A stretch of 64,000 nt of DNA. It comes from Pseudomonas sp. SID14000. Its GTDB lineage: Bacteria; Pseudomonadota; Gammaproteobacteria; Pseudomonadales; Pseudomonadaceae. Both the position numbers and the translations under genes were made by a program. This document shows positions 26,324 to 36,057 of this stretch, one piece after another. Each line of letters begins with the position of its first letter. Position 1 is the first letter of the stretch. The DNA is taken from NCBI RefSeq assembly GCF_002165135.1, contig NZ_NFZQ01000003.1, positions 1 through 64,000 of the forward strand, read 5' to 3'. The notes under the pieces were generated by a model. The model worked only from the letters and a program-made list of their open reading frames with translations, searched no databases and was not told where the DNA came from.

Positions 26324-27499
26324 GTGCGTAGCCTGTTAACCCGTTTCCTCCAGCTAGAAGCCGCCAGCGGCCTGCTGCTGATCGCTGCGGCCATCCTGGC
26401 CCTGGTCATCAACAACTCGCCGCTCTCCTACCTGTACAGCGGCCTGCTCGACGTCCCCGTCGCCGTCCAGGTCGGCGCGCTGCACATCGCCAAGCCGTTG
26501 CTGCTGTGGATCAACGACGGCCTGATGGCCCTGTTCTTCCTGCTCATCGGCCTGGAGGTCAAGCGCGAGGTGGTCGACGGCCACCTGTCCAAACCCTCAC
26601 AGGTGATCTTGCCCGCCACTGCTGCCGTGGGCGGCATGGTGATACCGGCACTGATCTACTGGTTCATCAACCGTGACAACCCGGTAGCCGTGGCCGGCTG
26701 GGCTATCCCGACCGCCACCGACATCGCCTTCGCCCTCGGCGTACTGGCCCTGCTGGGCAAGCGCGTGCCGGTGTCACTGAAACTGTTCCTGATGACCCTG
26801 GCGATCATCGACGACCTGGGTGCAATCATCGTCATTGCGCTGTTCTACTCGGGCACCCTGTCGAGCGTGTCGCTGCTGCTGGCTGCGGCCTGCCTGGTAC
26901 TGCTGGTGGCCATGAACCGGCTTGGCGTGGTCAAGCTTGGGCCGTACATGATCGTTGGCCTGATCCTGTGGGTCTGCGTGCTCAAGAGCGGCGTGCATGC
27001 CACCCTGGCCGGCGTTGCCCTGGCCCTGTGCATCCCGCTGCGCACGCACCTTGCCGAACACTCGCCACTGCTCACCCTGGAACACGCCCTGCATCCGTGG
27101 GTCGCCTACGCCATCCTGCCGCTATTCGCGTTCGCCAATGCCGGTGTATCGCTGACAGGCATGACCGTGGAAAGCTTCACCCACCCGGTGCCCCTGGGCA
27201 TCGCAGCCGGGCTGCTGCTGGGCAAGACCGTGGGAGTCTTTGGCCTGACTTGGGTCGCGGTCAAACTGCGCCTGGCCGCACTGCCTGCCGGCGCCAATTG
27301 GGGGCAAGTGCTGGGTGTGGCGATACTCTGCGGTATCGGCTTCACCATGAGCCTGTTCGTCGGCTCACTCGCCTTTGTGCCTGGCAGCAGTGATTATGCC
27401 GGGATGGACCGCATGGGTATTCTCACCGGTTCATTCTTCGCGGCCGTGTTCGGCTATGCCGTAACCGCCATGGCCAGCCGCAAGCCCAGCTTCGGCTGA
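26324..27499 (+). CDS. nhaA: Na+/H+ antiporter NhaA
   Basis: A 391-residue inner-membrane antiporter that expels Na+ in exchange for protons. It has about 12 spans and the ion-binding Asp residues in [19 protein letters not shown] and [17 protein letters not shown] (the D133, D163, D164 equivalents of E. coli). [10 protein letters not shown] and [15 protein letters not shown] are also typical. The start is GTG with GGAG ahead; length equals E. coli NhaA within a few residues. Confidence 0.95.
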   Translation: MRSLLTRFLQLEAASGLLLIAAAILALVINNSPLSYLYSGLLDVPVAVQVGALHIAKPLLLWINDGLMALFFLLIGLEVKREVVDGHLSKPSQVILPATAAVGGMVIPALIYWFINRDNPVAVAGWAIPTATDIAFALGVLALLGKRVPVSLKLFLMTLAIIDDLGAIIVIALFYSGTLSSVSLLLAAACLVLLVAMNRLGVVKLGPYMIVGLILWVCVLKSGVHATLAGVALALCIPLRTHLAEHSPLLTLEHALHPWVAYAILPLFAFANAGVSLTGMTVESFTHPVPLGIAAGLLLGKTVGVFGLTWVAVKLRLAALPAGANWGQVLGVAILCGIGFTMSLFVGSLAFVPGSSDYAGMDRMGILTGSFFAAVFGYAVTAMASRKPSFG

Positions 27500-27512
27500 C
27501 TTGGCCTGCATG

Positions 27513-27549
27513 AAAAAACCCCGACTGGCGAAAGCCATGTCGGGGTTTT
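27513..27549. terminator. bidirectional terminator between nhaA and the slyB-like gene
   Basis: AAAACCCCGAC-TGGC-GAAA-GCCA-TGTCGGGGTTTT makes a long stem flanked by A and T runs, so it can stop transcription from both converging genes. Confidence 0.88.
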
Positions 27550-27566
27550 GTTTTGTTGCGCTACGG

Positions 27567-28031
27567 TCAGTGCGTGACGCGGCTGGTACCGTCGACGGTC
27601 ATGATGCGCACGCGGTCGCCAACGCGGAAGATCTCGTTCTGCTGCACCGCCTGCACATAGGCACGCATGCTGCCATCGTCCTCACGCACGGTGATTTCGA
27701 CACCTTGGGTACGAGTCAGGCCTTCTTCGGCGGCGGAACCGGCCAGGCCACCAGCAACGGCACCGATCACTGCAGCGACGATACTGCCACGCCCCCCTCC
27801 CACGGCACTGCCGGCCACGCCACCGACGATGGCGCCAGCACCACCGCCAATCGGGGTCTTGGTACCCTCGATCTTGACCGGGCGCAGGGATTCGATGGTA
27901 CCCATGCGCACGGTTTGCACGCGGCGGGCCTCATCACGGGAGTAACTGTCACCGGTCAGGCTCGAGGCACAGCCACCCAGCAACAGCGACATGGTGGTAA
28001 AGGTCGCCACCAGCAGAGCGGATTTACGCAT
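27567..28031 (-). CDS. SlyB-like glycine-zipper lipoprotein
   Basis: A 154-residue outer-membrane lipoprotein with lipobox LLGGC. The centre is a glycine-zipper 2TM segment (GGGAGAIVGGVAGSAVGGGR, then VAAVIGAVAGGLAGSAAEEG), followed by a small beta domain (GVEITVREDDGSMRAYVQ). This is the SlyB/PcpB-like family, envelope-stress related in other bacteria. The start MRKSALLVATF at 28031 gives a clean signal peptide. Confidence 0.88.
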   Translation of the reverse strand: MRKSALLVATFTTMSLLLGGCASSLTGDSYSRDEARRVQTVRMGTIESLRPVKIEGTKTPIGGGAGAIVGGVAGSAVGGGRGSIVAAVIGAVAGGLAGSAAEEGLTRTQGVEITVREDDGSMRAYVQAVQQNEIFRVGDRVRIMTVDGTSRVTH

Positions 28032-28179
28032 AGGTAAGGTCTCCATAAGTCATGATGTCCATTAGACGCTGCACGTTGACGGCTGTCACGGCACAAACGT
28101 AATAAAATTGTTTTCATTCAGCCAAGGTACAGCCTGTGTGGCTGAGTCGAGGCCATTTCAAGTGAGACCAAGGATAGCC

Positions 28180-28413
28180 ATGGATTACTTCATCGTCGTG
28201 GTCACCACCGTTGCGGGGCTGTATTTCCACTGGTGGCTGTATGTGCGCATGCGCCGCTGGATCGACCGTGACCTGGCGTTGTCGCTGGCTGGGCCGGACG
28301 CTGGAAAACGCGCGTATATGCTGCAAAGGCTGGAGCAGGCGCGGGTGGAGAAGGTGGGGCGCAAGCAGTTGGCGGGGTGGTTGGAACGGGAGGCTGCGGG
28401 GTATCCGGGGTAG
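28180..28413 (+). CDS. small membrane-anchored hypothetical protein
   Basis: A 77-residue protein with one N-terminal span (DYFIVVVTTVAGLYFHWWLYV) and a charged cytoplasmic helix ending in REAAGYPG. AAGGA precedes the ATG at 28180 and a hairpin follows the stop, so it is probably a real monocistronic gene. I do not recognise the family beyond being conserved-looking in Pseudomonas style. Confidence 0.65.
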   Translation: MDYFIVVVTTVAGLYFHWWLYVRMRRWIDRDLALSLAGPDAGKRAYMLQRLEQARVEKVGRKQLAGWLEREAAGYPG

Positions 28414-28427
28414 CCTGATGGATTGCC

Positions 28428-28446
28428 GGGGCCGCTTTGCGGCCCC
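28428..28446. terminator. hairpin between converging genes
   Basis: GGGGCCGC-TTT-GCGGCCCC lies between the small membrane gene and the end of pdxH. There is no T run, so it is a possible terminator or a REP remnant. Confidence 0.55.
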
Positions 28447-28453
28447 AACAATC

Positions 28454-29101
28454 TCAGGGCGCCAGCCGCTCCCGCAGCCATTGCCCATCCACCAACCGGT
28501 AGTTCAGCCGGTCATGCAGGCGGCTGGCCCGCCCCTGCCAGAACTCGATGCGTTCAGGCAGCAAGCGATACCCCCCCCAATGCTCCGGGCAATGCGGCTG
28601 GGTGTCGGAGAAGCGCGCCTCGGTGGCCTTGACCAGCCCCTCCAGCTCCTCACGACCGGCAATCACCTGGCTCTGCGGCGAAGCCCAGGCCCCCAGGCGG
28701 CTACCCAGCGGACGCACCTGGTAGTAGGCGTCCGACTCCTGGGCCGTGACCTTCTCCACCCGCCCTTCGATACGCACCTGGCGCTCCAGCGCCGGCCAGA
28801 AGAAGGTCATGGCGGCGAAGGGGTTAACCAGAAGCTGCTGGCCCTTGGCGCTCTCGTAGTTGGTGAAGAAGGTGAAACCACGCTCATCGAGCCCCTTCAG
28901 CAACAAGATGCGGCAGTGAGGGCGGCCTTCACCATCGACAGTGGCCAAGGTCATGGCGTTGGCTTCCACTGGTACCTGCTCGGTTTTCACCGCATCGGCA
29001 AACCACTGGTGGAACAGGGCGAACGGTTCCCCCGGGGCCTGAGCTTCCGCCAGGCCATCACGGGTGTAGTCGCGGCGCATATCGGCCAGGGATTGGGTCA
29101 T
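28454..29101 (-). CDS. pdxH: pyridoxamine 5'-phosphate oxidase PdxH
   Basis: A 215-residue FMN enzyme that oxidises pyridoxine/pyridoxamine phosphate to pyridoxal phosphate, the last step of vitamin B6 synthesis. Typical marks are [34 protein letters not shown] (FMN contacts), QSQVI and the C-terminal [17 protein letters not shown] with RLAP end. Length matches E. coli PdxH (218). Confidence 0.96.
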   Translation of the reverse strand: MTQSLADMRRDYTRDGLAEAQAPGEPFALFHQWFADAVKTEQVPVEANAMTLATVDGEGRPHCRILLLKGLDERGFTFFTNYESAKGQQLLVNPFAAMTFFWPALERQVRIEGRVEKVTAQESDAYYQVRPLGSRLGAWASPQSQVIAGREELEGLVKATEARFSDTQPHCPEHWGGYRLLPERIEFWQGRASRLHDRLNYRLVDGQWLRERLAP

Positions 29102-29119
29102 TGCTGCGTTCCTTGACGA

Positions 29120-30097
29120 TCAGTTGGTCTTCGCAGGGCTATTGGCAGCTACTTTTTTGTCAGCGGTAGCTTTCTTGGCGACGGGCTTGGCCGGCGCAGC
29201 TTTCTTCTTGGCCGTGGTCTTGGCTGGCGACTTGGCCTTGGCTTTGGTTACAGGTTTCTTCGCCACAGCCTTGGCAGCCGGCTTGCTGTCGGCAGCCTTG
29301 GCAGCAGGCGCCTTGACATCTTGCACTGCCACCATCGGGGCCCGCGCCGGGGCGGCTTGCTGGTACTTGGCCAGCAGGGCGACCATGGTGTTCTGCGGAG
29401 TCAACAGCATTTCCACACGGCGGTTAAGGGCGCGGCCCTCGGCGCTGTCATTGGCGGCGCGCGGCATTTCCGAGCCCATGCCCTTGAGGTTCAGGCGGTC
29501 ACGCTGCAGGCCACTGAGACGGAAAATGGCCGACACCGAAGCGGCACGCTCCAGGCTGAGCTTCTGGTTGGCGGCAGCGACACCGCTGCTGTCGGCATGG
29601 CCAAGCACCAACACGGCGGTCTTGGCATCACCTTCGACGGCCTTGGCCACACGGGTAATCGGGCCCAGGGTCATCGGCAGCAGCATGTTCGGACGGTCAG
29701 GGTTGTACGAGCTGTCCACCGGAATGGTCACGGCCAGCACATTGTCGCGGCGCTCCAGTTCCAGCTTGCTGCCCTTGATTGCCTCACGCAGCTTGGGCTC
29801 GTACTCGTCCAGCCAGGCCTGGGTGGCCTTCTGGTCGATCTTCGGTACCACCGGCCCCTTGGCCTGCTTCTCTTCACCGCCGAACGGCCACCACCAACGG
29901 CTGGCATTCTCGGACTTGGCGTCGGCCTTGGCCACGTTTTCAGTGACGGCTTGCTTCACTTCCTGCTCGGCAACCTTGTCCGAACCGAAGGGCCACCAGC
30001 TCGAGCCGCTGTCCTTCGAGGCGTCCTGGGAGTGACTGGCGCACCCGGTAACGGCGGTCAGGCACAGGGCGAGTGCTAAGGTTTTGTGTGAAGACAT
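29120..30097 (-). CDS. OmpA-family lipoprotein with histone H1-like tail
   Basis: A 325-residue envelope lipoprotein. The signal ends TAVTGC. WW-PFG motifs occur twice (SSWWPFGSD, RWWWPFGGE). An OmpA/MotB peptidoglycan-binding domain spans about 150-255, with GHADSSGVAAANQKLSLERA and AEGRALNRRVEMLL. The last 60 residues are Lys/Ala/Pro repeats (KPAAKAVAKKPVTKAKAKSP...), like a histone H1 tail. The start MSSHKTLAL at 30097 is chosen over an upstream extension that would spoil the signal. It follows pdxH's start by 18 bp on the same strand, upstream of it in transcription order. Confidence 0.85.
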   Translation of the reverse strand: MSSHKTLALALCLTAVTGCASHSQDASKDSGSSWWPFGSDKVAEQEVKQAVTENVAKADAKSENASRWWWPFGGEEKQAKGPVVPKIDQKATQAWLDEYEPKLREAIKGSKLELERRDNVLAVTIPVDSSYNPDRPNMLLPMTLGPITRVAKAVEGDAKTAVLVLGHADSSGVAAANQKLSLERAASVSAIFRLSGLQRDRLNLKGMGSEMPRAANDSAEGRALNRRVEMLLTPQNTMVALLAKYQQAAPARAPMVAVQDVKAPAAKAADSKPAAKAVAKKPVTKAKAKSPAKTTAKKKAAPAKPVAKKATADKKVAANSPAKTN

Positions 30098-30196
30098 CAG
30101 CGATACACCATGAAATAGAAAGAAATTTTGCCTACACCCTTCAGGCGTTGGCATTGAGGATAGTCAAAGGGACGGGGCAATACCCGCATTACCCGA

Positions 30197-31342
30197 TCAA
30201 AGGCAACTGGCAAGGACCCGTACCAGTTTCTGGGCTCGCGGGTCCATGAGCACATAAGGGCCAAGGGTATTGACCACGAAACCGAAGGCCACATCGTGCT
30301 CCGGGTCAGCGAAACCGACCGAGCCACCGGCACCTGGGTGGCCGAAGGCGCGGGCACCCAGGCCGAAGGTGGCGTTGGCCACGTCGGGCTGGTCAAGCAT
30401 GCAGCCCAGGCCAAAACGGGTCTGGGTGAGCAGGGTACGATCCTGACCGAGGCTATGCTCACGGGTCAGTTCGTCGAGCAGTTCGGATTCGAGCAGGCTG
30501 CCGTCCAGCAACCCGGCATAGAAGCCTGCCAGGCTGCGCGCGTTGCCATGGCCATTGGCCGCTGGTTGCTGCATGCGCCGCCATTCCGGTTTGTTGGTGC
30601 TGGTCAGGATCGCCGGCGGATTGGTGAAGGCACGGGTCGACAGGGCTTCTGGCTCGCGCATGGTCACCTGCAGCAAGCGCTGCGCCGCAGCATCCCCAGC
30701 GTTGCCCTTGCCACGGGCGATATGCGCCACACGATGGAACTCGTCGTCCGCCAGGCCTACATGAAAATCCAGCCCCAACGGCCGGGCGGTACGGGCGACG
30801 ATCGAGTCGCCGGGACCACGGCCGTCGGCACGGCGGATCAGTTCGCCGATCAACCAGCCGTAGGTGATGGCGGCATAGCCGTGCTCGGTGCCAGGTGCCC
30901 ACCAGGGTGTTTCGGCGGCCAGCGCATCGACCATGGCCTGCCAATCATACAGCGCCTCGGCCGGCAGCAGCTCGCGGATGGCCGGCAAGCCGGCACGGTG
31001 GCTGAGCAACTGGCGCAGGGTGATCGCCTGTTTGCCGGCTTGGGCGAACTCGGGCCAGTAGTTGGCTACCGGGGCATCGAGGGCCAGCTTGCCCTCGCCT
31101 ACCAGCTGCAGGGCAGTGACGGCAGTGAAGGTCTTGGTGCATGAGAACAGGTTGGCGATGGTGTCGCTGTGCCAGGCCTGCTGGCCGTCCTTGTCGGCAC
31201 TGCCAGCCCAAAGGTCGACCACGGTTTCGCCCCCGACCTGGATACACAGCGCAGCGCCACGCTCCTGGGGATCATCGAACAGCGCGGCGAACGCTTCGCG
31301 CACTGCTTCGAACTTCAGCTCATAGTGACCCTGGATCTGCAC
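30197..31342 (-). CDS. class C beta-lactamase-fold serine hydrolase (EstB-like)
   Basis: A 381-residue cytoplasmic-looking serine hydrolase. The nucleophile motif is SCTK in NLFSCTKTFTAV, the second motif lies in HGYAAITYGWLIGEL, and GHPGAGGSVGFADPE provides the HxG-like third element. The lack of a signal peptide argues for an esterase/peptidase rather than a true beta-lactamase. The start is GTG at 31342 with GGAGAACA ahead. Confidence 0.88.
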   Translation of the reverse strand: MQIQGHYELKFEAVREAFAALFDDPQERGAALCIQVGGETVVDLWAGSADKDGQQAWHSDTIANLFSCTKTFTAVTALQLVGEGKLALDAPVANYWPEFAQAGKQAITLRQLLSHRAGLPAIRELLPAEALYDWQAMVDALAAETPWWAPGTEHGYAAITYGWLIGELIRRADGRGPGDSIVARTARPLGLDFHVGLADDEFHRVAHIARGKGNAGDAAAQRLLQVTMREPEALSTRAFTNPPAILTSTNKPEWRRMQQPAANGHGNARSLAGFYAGLLDGSLLESELLDELTREHSLGQDRTLLTQTRFGLGCMLDQPDVANATFGLGARAFGHPGAGGSVGFADPEHDVAFGFVVNTLGPYVLMDPRAQKLVRVLASCL

Positions 31343-31432
31343 CCGCTGTTCTCCGTACGACCATTTCCGAAAATGGTGTGCATTGTTTCAGTAGTTTGGC
31401 GTTTTGCAAACTGGCTTGGGCTGGGTGGTCAC

Positions 31433-31471
31433 TGTGGGAGCGCCCTTTCGCGACACAAGGCCGCTCCCACA
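31433..31471. repeat. REP-like hairpin
   Basis: TGTGGGAGCG and CGCTCCCACA flank a CCCTTTCGCG centre, a variant REP lying between the esterase and glycosidase genes. Confidence 0.7.
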
Positions 31472-31500
31472 AAAGCAAGACCGCGTCAGCCTTTCTTTAC

Positions 31501-33735
31501 CTAGGGCGCAGGTTTTTCCAACTCGGAGCGCAGCTGGGTCATAACCTGCAGGTTGCTCTTGCGCACGGCCTCGACAAACCCTGAATACGGTATGTCGGTA
31601 ATCGCCACCAGCCCGAGGTGGCCGTTCTCGCCATCGAGCAGGCGCCCGCTGGCCGGCTGGTCGAGGTACTGGAACCAGTGCGCGCCAACGATCATCGGCT
31701 GCGCCAGGGCCGCCTTGAGGAAGCTGCCGTAAGCCGGGCCGCGGTCTTCTTCCCGCGCCACTTCCAGCGGCCCCGGCCAGAACGGCCCGCGATCGCGCGA
31801 GCCGAACTGGAACTCGGACACCAGCACCGGCTTGTCCAGCTCGGCCAGGCGGGCGAAGTCGTAGCCGTCCTGCGGCTTGAGGGTATAGAAGTTGAAGCTG
31901 AGCACATCGCAGAACTCGGCGCAGGCCTTGACCGCCTCCGGCGTGCTGACGGCATAGCGCCCCCCCAACAGCAGGTGATTGGGCGCATGCCACTTCAATG
32001 AGTCGGCAATGGTCCTGAAGTAGGTTTCGGCGAATACCTGCTGGAAGTGCTGGTAGTCACGCTCGATTTCCGGGTGCTCCGGGTCGGGCAACGGAGCCTC
32101 GAAGCCCGGGTCCTCCATCAGCTCCCAGGCGGTCAGTTCGATGCCCCAGGCCCTGGACAGCCCTTCCTGGTTACGGTACTTGTCGCGCAACTGCTTGAGG
32201 AAGGCGCGCTTGGCCGGCACATCGGTGGTCAGGCGCAAGGTTCCGTAGGCCAGGCCGTAACGCGCCTTGGGGTCGCTACCGGGAGCGGCCCAGGCTAGTT
32301 CGTTGTCGGCGAAATAGCCGATCAGCCAGGGGTCGTCACGGTGATCGCGGGCGGCAATGGCCACGGCGCGCTCGGTGGCCATGGCAAAACGCGGGTCGAA
32401 CGGGTCGGGCATGCTGCCCCACCAGTCCATGCCGGTGCTGATACTGGCGTAGTCCCCCACGATCGACAGCGGCAAGGTGTACGGCATGCGCTTGGCCTGG
32501 CCCAGGGCCGGCTCGCTCCAGTTGCCGAGCGTGTTGAAACCCCAGGCTTGCAGGCGGTCGAGCGCATGCGCCTGCCAGCGGGTGGCATCCAGCGCCAAAG
32601 GTGGGCAGTTGGCCGGCTGCCCCTCTACCGCGGGCGGACAGGGTTTGCCATAGGTGCGCTGCAGGTTTGCGGCATAGAAATCGAACCAGCGCCCCTGTTT
32701 GAAGTTGCGCCCTTGCGACGAGGCATTGCCGTCGTCGTTGTTGCCGTCGCCATAGAATGCGGCCAGTGCATCGCCCTCGCCCGGCAAGGCCTTGAACATC
32801 CCTTCACGCCCGGCTACGTAGGTGCGCCCGCCATCCGCGGCCACGGCATTCACCCCCAGGGAATAGAACGGATGCCCCTCGGGCGTTACCAGGTACCAAC
32901 GGCCGTCACGCTTTTCGGTGCGGAAGAAACCTTTGGCCTCGAACGCTGGCCCGGCCAGCAGGCCACCGTACGCGTCCAGTTGCTGCTTGCCACGCTCTGC
33001 CAGCCAGCCTTTGAGCTGTTGCTGCTCGCGCACATCAGCCGCCTTGAGCTGCTTGTCATTGGCAACCTTCTCTGGCCAATGGCCGCGGGTGGACTGGCCA
33101 TAGGCATCAATGAGCTGGTGGTATGCCGCCTTGTAGGCCTGGTCGTCATCCTGGATGCCCACCCGCTCGATCAGCAGGCTTTGCGCCACCTTGGGGTTGG
33201 GAATACTCAGGCTGACCGAAGCCACCTGCTTGAGGTCGACCACGCCAGCGCTGCTGGTCAGCAGCAGGCGCTGGCCGCCATGGCTCCAGGGCATGGGCGG
33301 GCCGGCGCGCATGCCCTGGCTCAGCGGCGAACTGGCCTTCAGCGGTACCATTACGGTTTGTGCAGGACCGGCGGGCAGGTCGATGCGGCTGGTCAACGTG
33401 CGGCCATCACTGCCCTGCACCATGACATCCACGGTCAGCGCCCAATCCATCGCACTTTGCAGGCGCAAAGTCAGGAATTGCCCGCTGGACCAGTCCCACA
33501 CACCGCTTTGCGGGCTCAGGCGCAGGGTGGGCCGCTGGGCCGGGTTGAACACCACGCGCCGCAACACTTCGCCTTCAGCCGTCTGCTCCGCATTGTACTG
33601 CGGCATGCCGGCATCTTCGGTCGCCACGTTGACCACCGAGGCCGGGCGCACGAAGCTGAACAGCATCTGCTGCCCAGCCAGCAAGGGCGAGCTGAACAAC
33701 AGGACAAAAACGGCGGGCAGGGTGCGGCGGACCAT
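31501..33735 (-). CDS. exported GH50/agarase-like glycoside hydrolase
   Basis: A 744-residue secreted protein with a signal peptide (RRTLPAVFVLLFSSPLLAG). An N-terminal beta-sandwich (about 25-200) precedes a TIM-barrel region with FYSLGVNAVAADGGRTYVAGR, LIGYFADNELAW (likely acid/base E) and PVLVSEFQFGSRDRG (likely nucleophile E). This layout is that of GH50 beta-agarase-like enzymes. A land pseudomonad is unlikely to live on agar, so the natural substrate may be another galactan or an exopolysaccharide. GGAGAG precedes the ATG at 33735. Confidence 0.75.
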   Translation of the reverse strand: MVRRTLPAVFVLLFSSPLLAGQQMLFSFVRPASVVNVATEDAGMPQYNAEQTAEGEVLRRVVFNPAQRPTLRLSPQSGVWDWSSGQFLTLRLQSAMDWALTVDVMVQGSDGRTLTSRIDLPAGPAQTVMVPLKASSPLSQGMRAGPPMPWSHGGQRLLLTSSAGVVDLKQVASVSLSIPNPKVAQSLLIERVGIQDDDQAYKAAYHQLIDAYGQSTRGHWPEKVANDKQLKAADVREQQQLKGWLAERGKQQLDAYGGLLAGPAFEAKGFFRTEKRDGRWYLVTPEGHPFYSLGVNAVAADGGRTYVAGREGMFKALPGEGDALAAFYGDGNNDDGNASSQGRNFKQGRWFDFYAANLQRTYGKPCPPAVEGQPANCPPLALDATRWQAHALDRLQAWGFNTLGNWSEPALGQAKRMPYTLPLSIVGDYASISTGMDWWGSMPDPFDPRFAMATERAVAIAARDHRDDPWLIGYFADNELAWAAPGSDPKARYGLAYGTLRLTTDVPAKRAFLKQLRDKYRNQEGLSRAWGIELTAWELMEDPGFEAPLPDPEHPEIERDYQHFQQVFAETYFRTIADSLKWHAPNHLLLGGRYAVSTPEAVKACAEFCDVLSFNFYTLKPQDGYDFARLAELDKPVLVSEFQFGSRDRGPFWPGPLEVAREEDRGPAYGSFLKAALAQPMIVGAHWFQYLDQPASGRLLDGENGHLGLVAITDIPYSGFVEAVRKSNLQVMTQLRSELEKPAP

Positions 33736-33814
33736 AAGGCTTGGACTCTCCTTCAGGGCCCTCATGGCCCACGACTGAGTAATGGACAACGCGCCGGAGC
33801 AAGTGCTCCGGCGG

Positions 33815-35959
33815 TCAGGAAATTTCCCGCCGGAACGGCGGCAGCGCATTGAGAATAGCCTTGCCATAGCGCTGGGTGACCAGGCGCCGGTCAAGCAAGG
33901 TGATGACACCGCGATCCTGTTCGGTTCGCAGCAGGCGACCACAGGCCTGGATCAGCCGCAGCGAGGCGTCGGGCACGGCAATTTCCATGAACGGGTTGCC
34001 GCCGCGCGCCTCGATCCACTCCGCCAGTGCCGCTTCGACCGGGTCGTCGGGTACGGCAAAGGGAATCTTGGCAATCACCACGTGTTCGCAGTAGGCGCCC
34101 GGCAGGTCGACACCCTCGGCAAAACTGGCCAGGCCGAACAGCACGCTGTGCTGGCCATCGTCGACCCGCGCCTTGTGCTTGTTCAGGGTTTCCTGCTTGG
34201 ACAGGTTGCCCTGGATCAGAACCAGCTTGCGCCAGTCACGGTCAAGCCCATCGAACACGTCCTGCATCTGCTTGCGCGAGGAGAACAGCACAAGCGCGCC
34301 GCGGGCGTCTTCGACGATATTCGGCAGCTCGCGGATGATCGCCGCGGTATGCGCTGCCGCATCGCGCGGATCGGCCTTGAGGTCGGGGACCCGCAGCAGG
34401 CCGGCATCACCATGCACGAATGGGCTTGGCACCACGCAGGTGACCGCGTCACGCGGCAACCCCGAGCGCATGCGGAAGCGGTCGAACTTGCCCAGCGCGG
34501 TCAGTGTCGCCGACGTCACCAGCGCACCATGGGCCACGCTCCACAGGCTGCGGCGAAGCATTTCGGCGGCCAGGATGGGGCTGGCGTTGACTTCGATGTC
34601 AAACAGCGCACCGCTCTCGGCCAGGGTCAACCAGCGGGCCATGGGCGGGCTGTCTTCCGGGTCTTCGGCGGTAAAAGCCGTCCATAGCTCCCAGTTTCCC
34701 TGGGCACGGGTGACCAGGCTACCGAACAGTGGGTACCACTCCTCGGCCTGGTGGCTGGCGATGCCGATGTTGACTTCGCCGTCCATGCCTTCCTTGAGCA
34801 GATCGGCGAGGCGCGTGAACAGATCATTGAGGCGGGCAAAGCCTTTTTTCAGCTCGATGCCCACTTCGCGGATCTGCTCCGGCACCACGCCGCCTTCGAA
34901 GCGGTAGCGCGGGCGCTCACGACCTTCGTTATCCTCGCTGGGGCGGAAGTCGGCAACCTGCTCGCACAGGGTGAACATGAACTGCTGCTGGGTGCGCACT
35001 TCCCGCGCAAGCTCCGGCACCTGCTCGATGTATTTGCCCAGGTCACCGGGCAGCGGGTGCTGGGCCAGCAGCTTGGTCAGGTTCTTGGCGGTCTGCTCCA
35101 GCCAGTCGGCAGTGGAGCGCAGGCGCGAATAGTGGGCGAAATGGCCGATGGCCTTGTCTGGCAGGTGGTGGCCTTCGTCGAACACGTACATGGTGTCGCG
35201 CGGGTCGGGCAGTACTGCGCCGCCGCCCAGGGCCAGGTCAGCCAGCACCATGTCGTGGTTGGTGACGATCACGTCGACCTTGCCCATGCCTTCGCGGGCC
35301 TTGTAGAACACGCACTGCTGGAAGTTCGGACAATGACGGCCGGTGCACTGGCTGTGGTCGGTGGTCAGACGCGCCCAGTCCTGGTCTTCCAGGGCTTCGG
35401 GCCAGCTGTCGCGGTCACCGTCCCAGCGGTTGCCGGCAAGCTTCTCGATCATGCTGTTGAACAGCTTCTGGCTGCGCTCGTCGACTTCGATGTGGAAGCC
35501 TTCTTCCTCGAACAGCTGGGCAGTGGCCGACTGGGCGTGGCCCTCCTGCAGCAGGATATCGAGCTTGGACAGGCACAGGTAGCGGCCACGGCCCTTGGCC
35601 AGGGCGAAGCTGAAGTTCAGCCCGCTGCTGCGCATCAGGTCGGGCAGGTCCTTGAAGACGATCTGCTCCTGCAACGCCACGGTCGCTGTGGCGATCACCA
35701 GGCGCTTGCCGGCGGCCTTGGCGGCCGGAATAGCTGCCAGGCTGTAGGCCACCGTCTTGCCGGTACCGGTGCCCGCCTCCACTGCCACCACGGCAGGTTC
35801 GCCGGAACGGCGGCCTTCTTCGTCGCAGGCGATGTCGCCAAGCACCTTGGCCACTTCGGCGATCATCAGGCGCTGGCCATAGCGCGGCTTGAGGCTCTTG
35901 GCTTCGAGAAAACGCGTATAGGCGCCCTGGATGGTGGCTTTGAGTTCGTTGCTGATCAT
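33815..35959 (-). CDS. dinG: ATP-dependent DNA helicase DinG
   Basis: A 714-residue superfamily 2 iron-sulphur helicase (5'-3'). Walker A is EAGTGTGKTVAYSL, the DEAH-type box is VFDEGHHLPDKA, and four Cys for the 4Fe-4S cluster occur in GRGRYLCLSK and QCTGRHCPNFQQCVFYKAR. Motif VI is IQACGRLLRTEQDRGVITLLD. It acts in resolving R-loops and damaged structures. It is divergent from the CopD-like gene with 98 bp between starts. Confidence 0.93.
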   Translation of the reverse strand: MISNELKATIQGAYTRFLEAKSLKPRYGQRLMIAEVAKVLGDIACDEEGRRSGEPAVVAVEAGTGTGKTVAYSLAAIPAAKAAGKRLVIATATVALQEQIVFKDLPDLMRSSGLNFSFALAKGRGRYLCLSKLDILLQEGHAQSATAQLFEEEGFHIEVDERSQKLFNSMIEKLAGNRWDGDRDSWPEALEDQDWARLTTDHSQCTGRHCPNFQQCVFYKAREGMGKVDVIVTNHDMVLADLALGGGAVLPDPRDTMYVFDEGHHLPDKAIGHFAHYSRLRSTADWLEQTAKNLTKLLAQHPLPGDLGKYIEQVPELAREVRTQQQFMFTLCEQVADFRPSEDNEGRERPRYRFEGGVVPEQIREVGIELKKGFARLNDLFTRLADLLKEGMDGEVNIGIASHQAEEWYPLFGSLVTRAQGNWELWTAFTAEDPEDSPPMARWLTLAESGALFDIEVNASPILAAEMLRRSLWSVAHGALVTSATLTALGKFDRFRMRSGLPRDAVTCVVPSPFVHGDAGLLRVPDLKADPRDAAAHTAAIIRELPNIVEDARGALVLFSSRKQMQDVFDGLDRDWRKLVLIQGNLSKQETLNKHKARVDDGQHSVLFGLASFAEGVDLPGAYCEHVVIAKIPFAVPDDPVEAALAEWIEARGGNPFMEIAVPDASLRLIQACGRLLRTEQDRGVITLLDRRLVTQRYGKAILNALPPFRREIS

Positions 35960-36057
35960 GGTCTGCAGGCGCCCGGAGGGCTGGATATATTTTCAGTGTT
36001 TCGCATGGGGCGGCTATCATACCCCGCTATTGCCCTTTATGCCGCATGGAGATCCGG

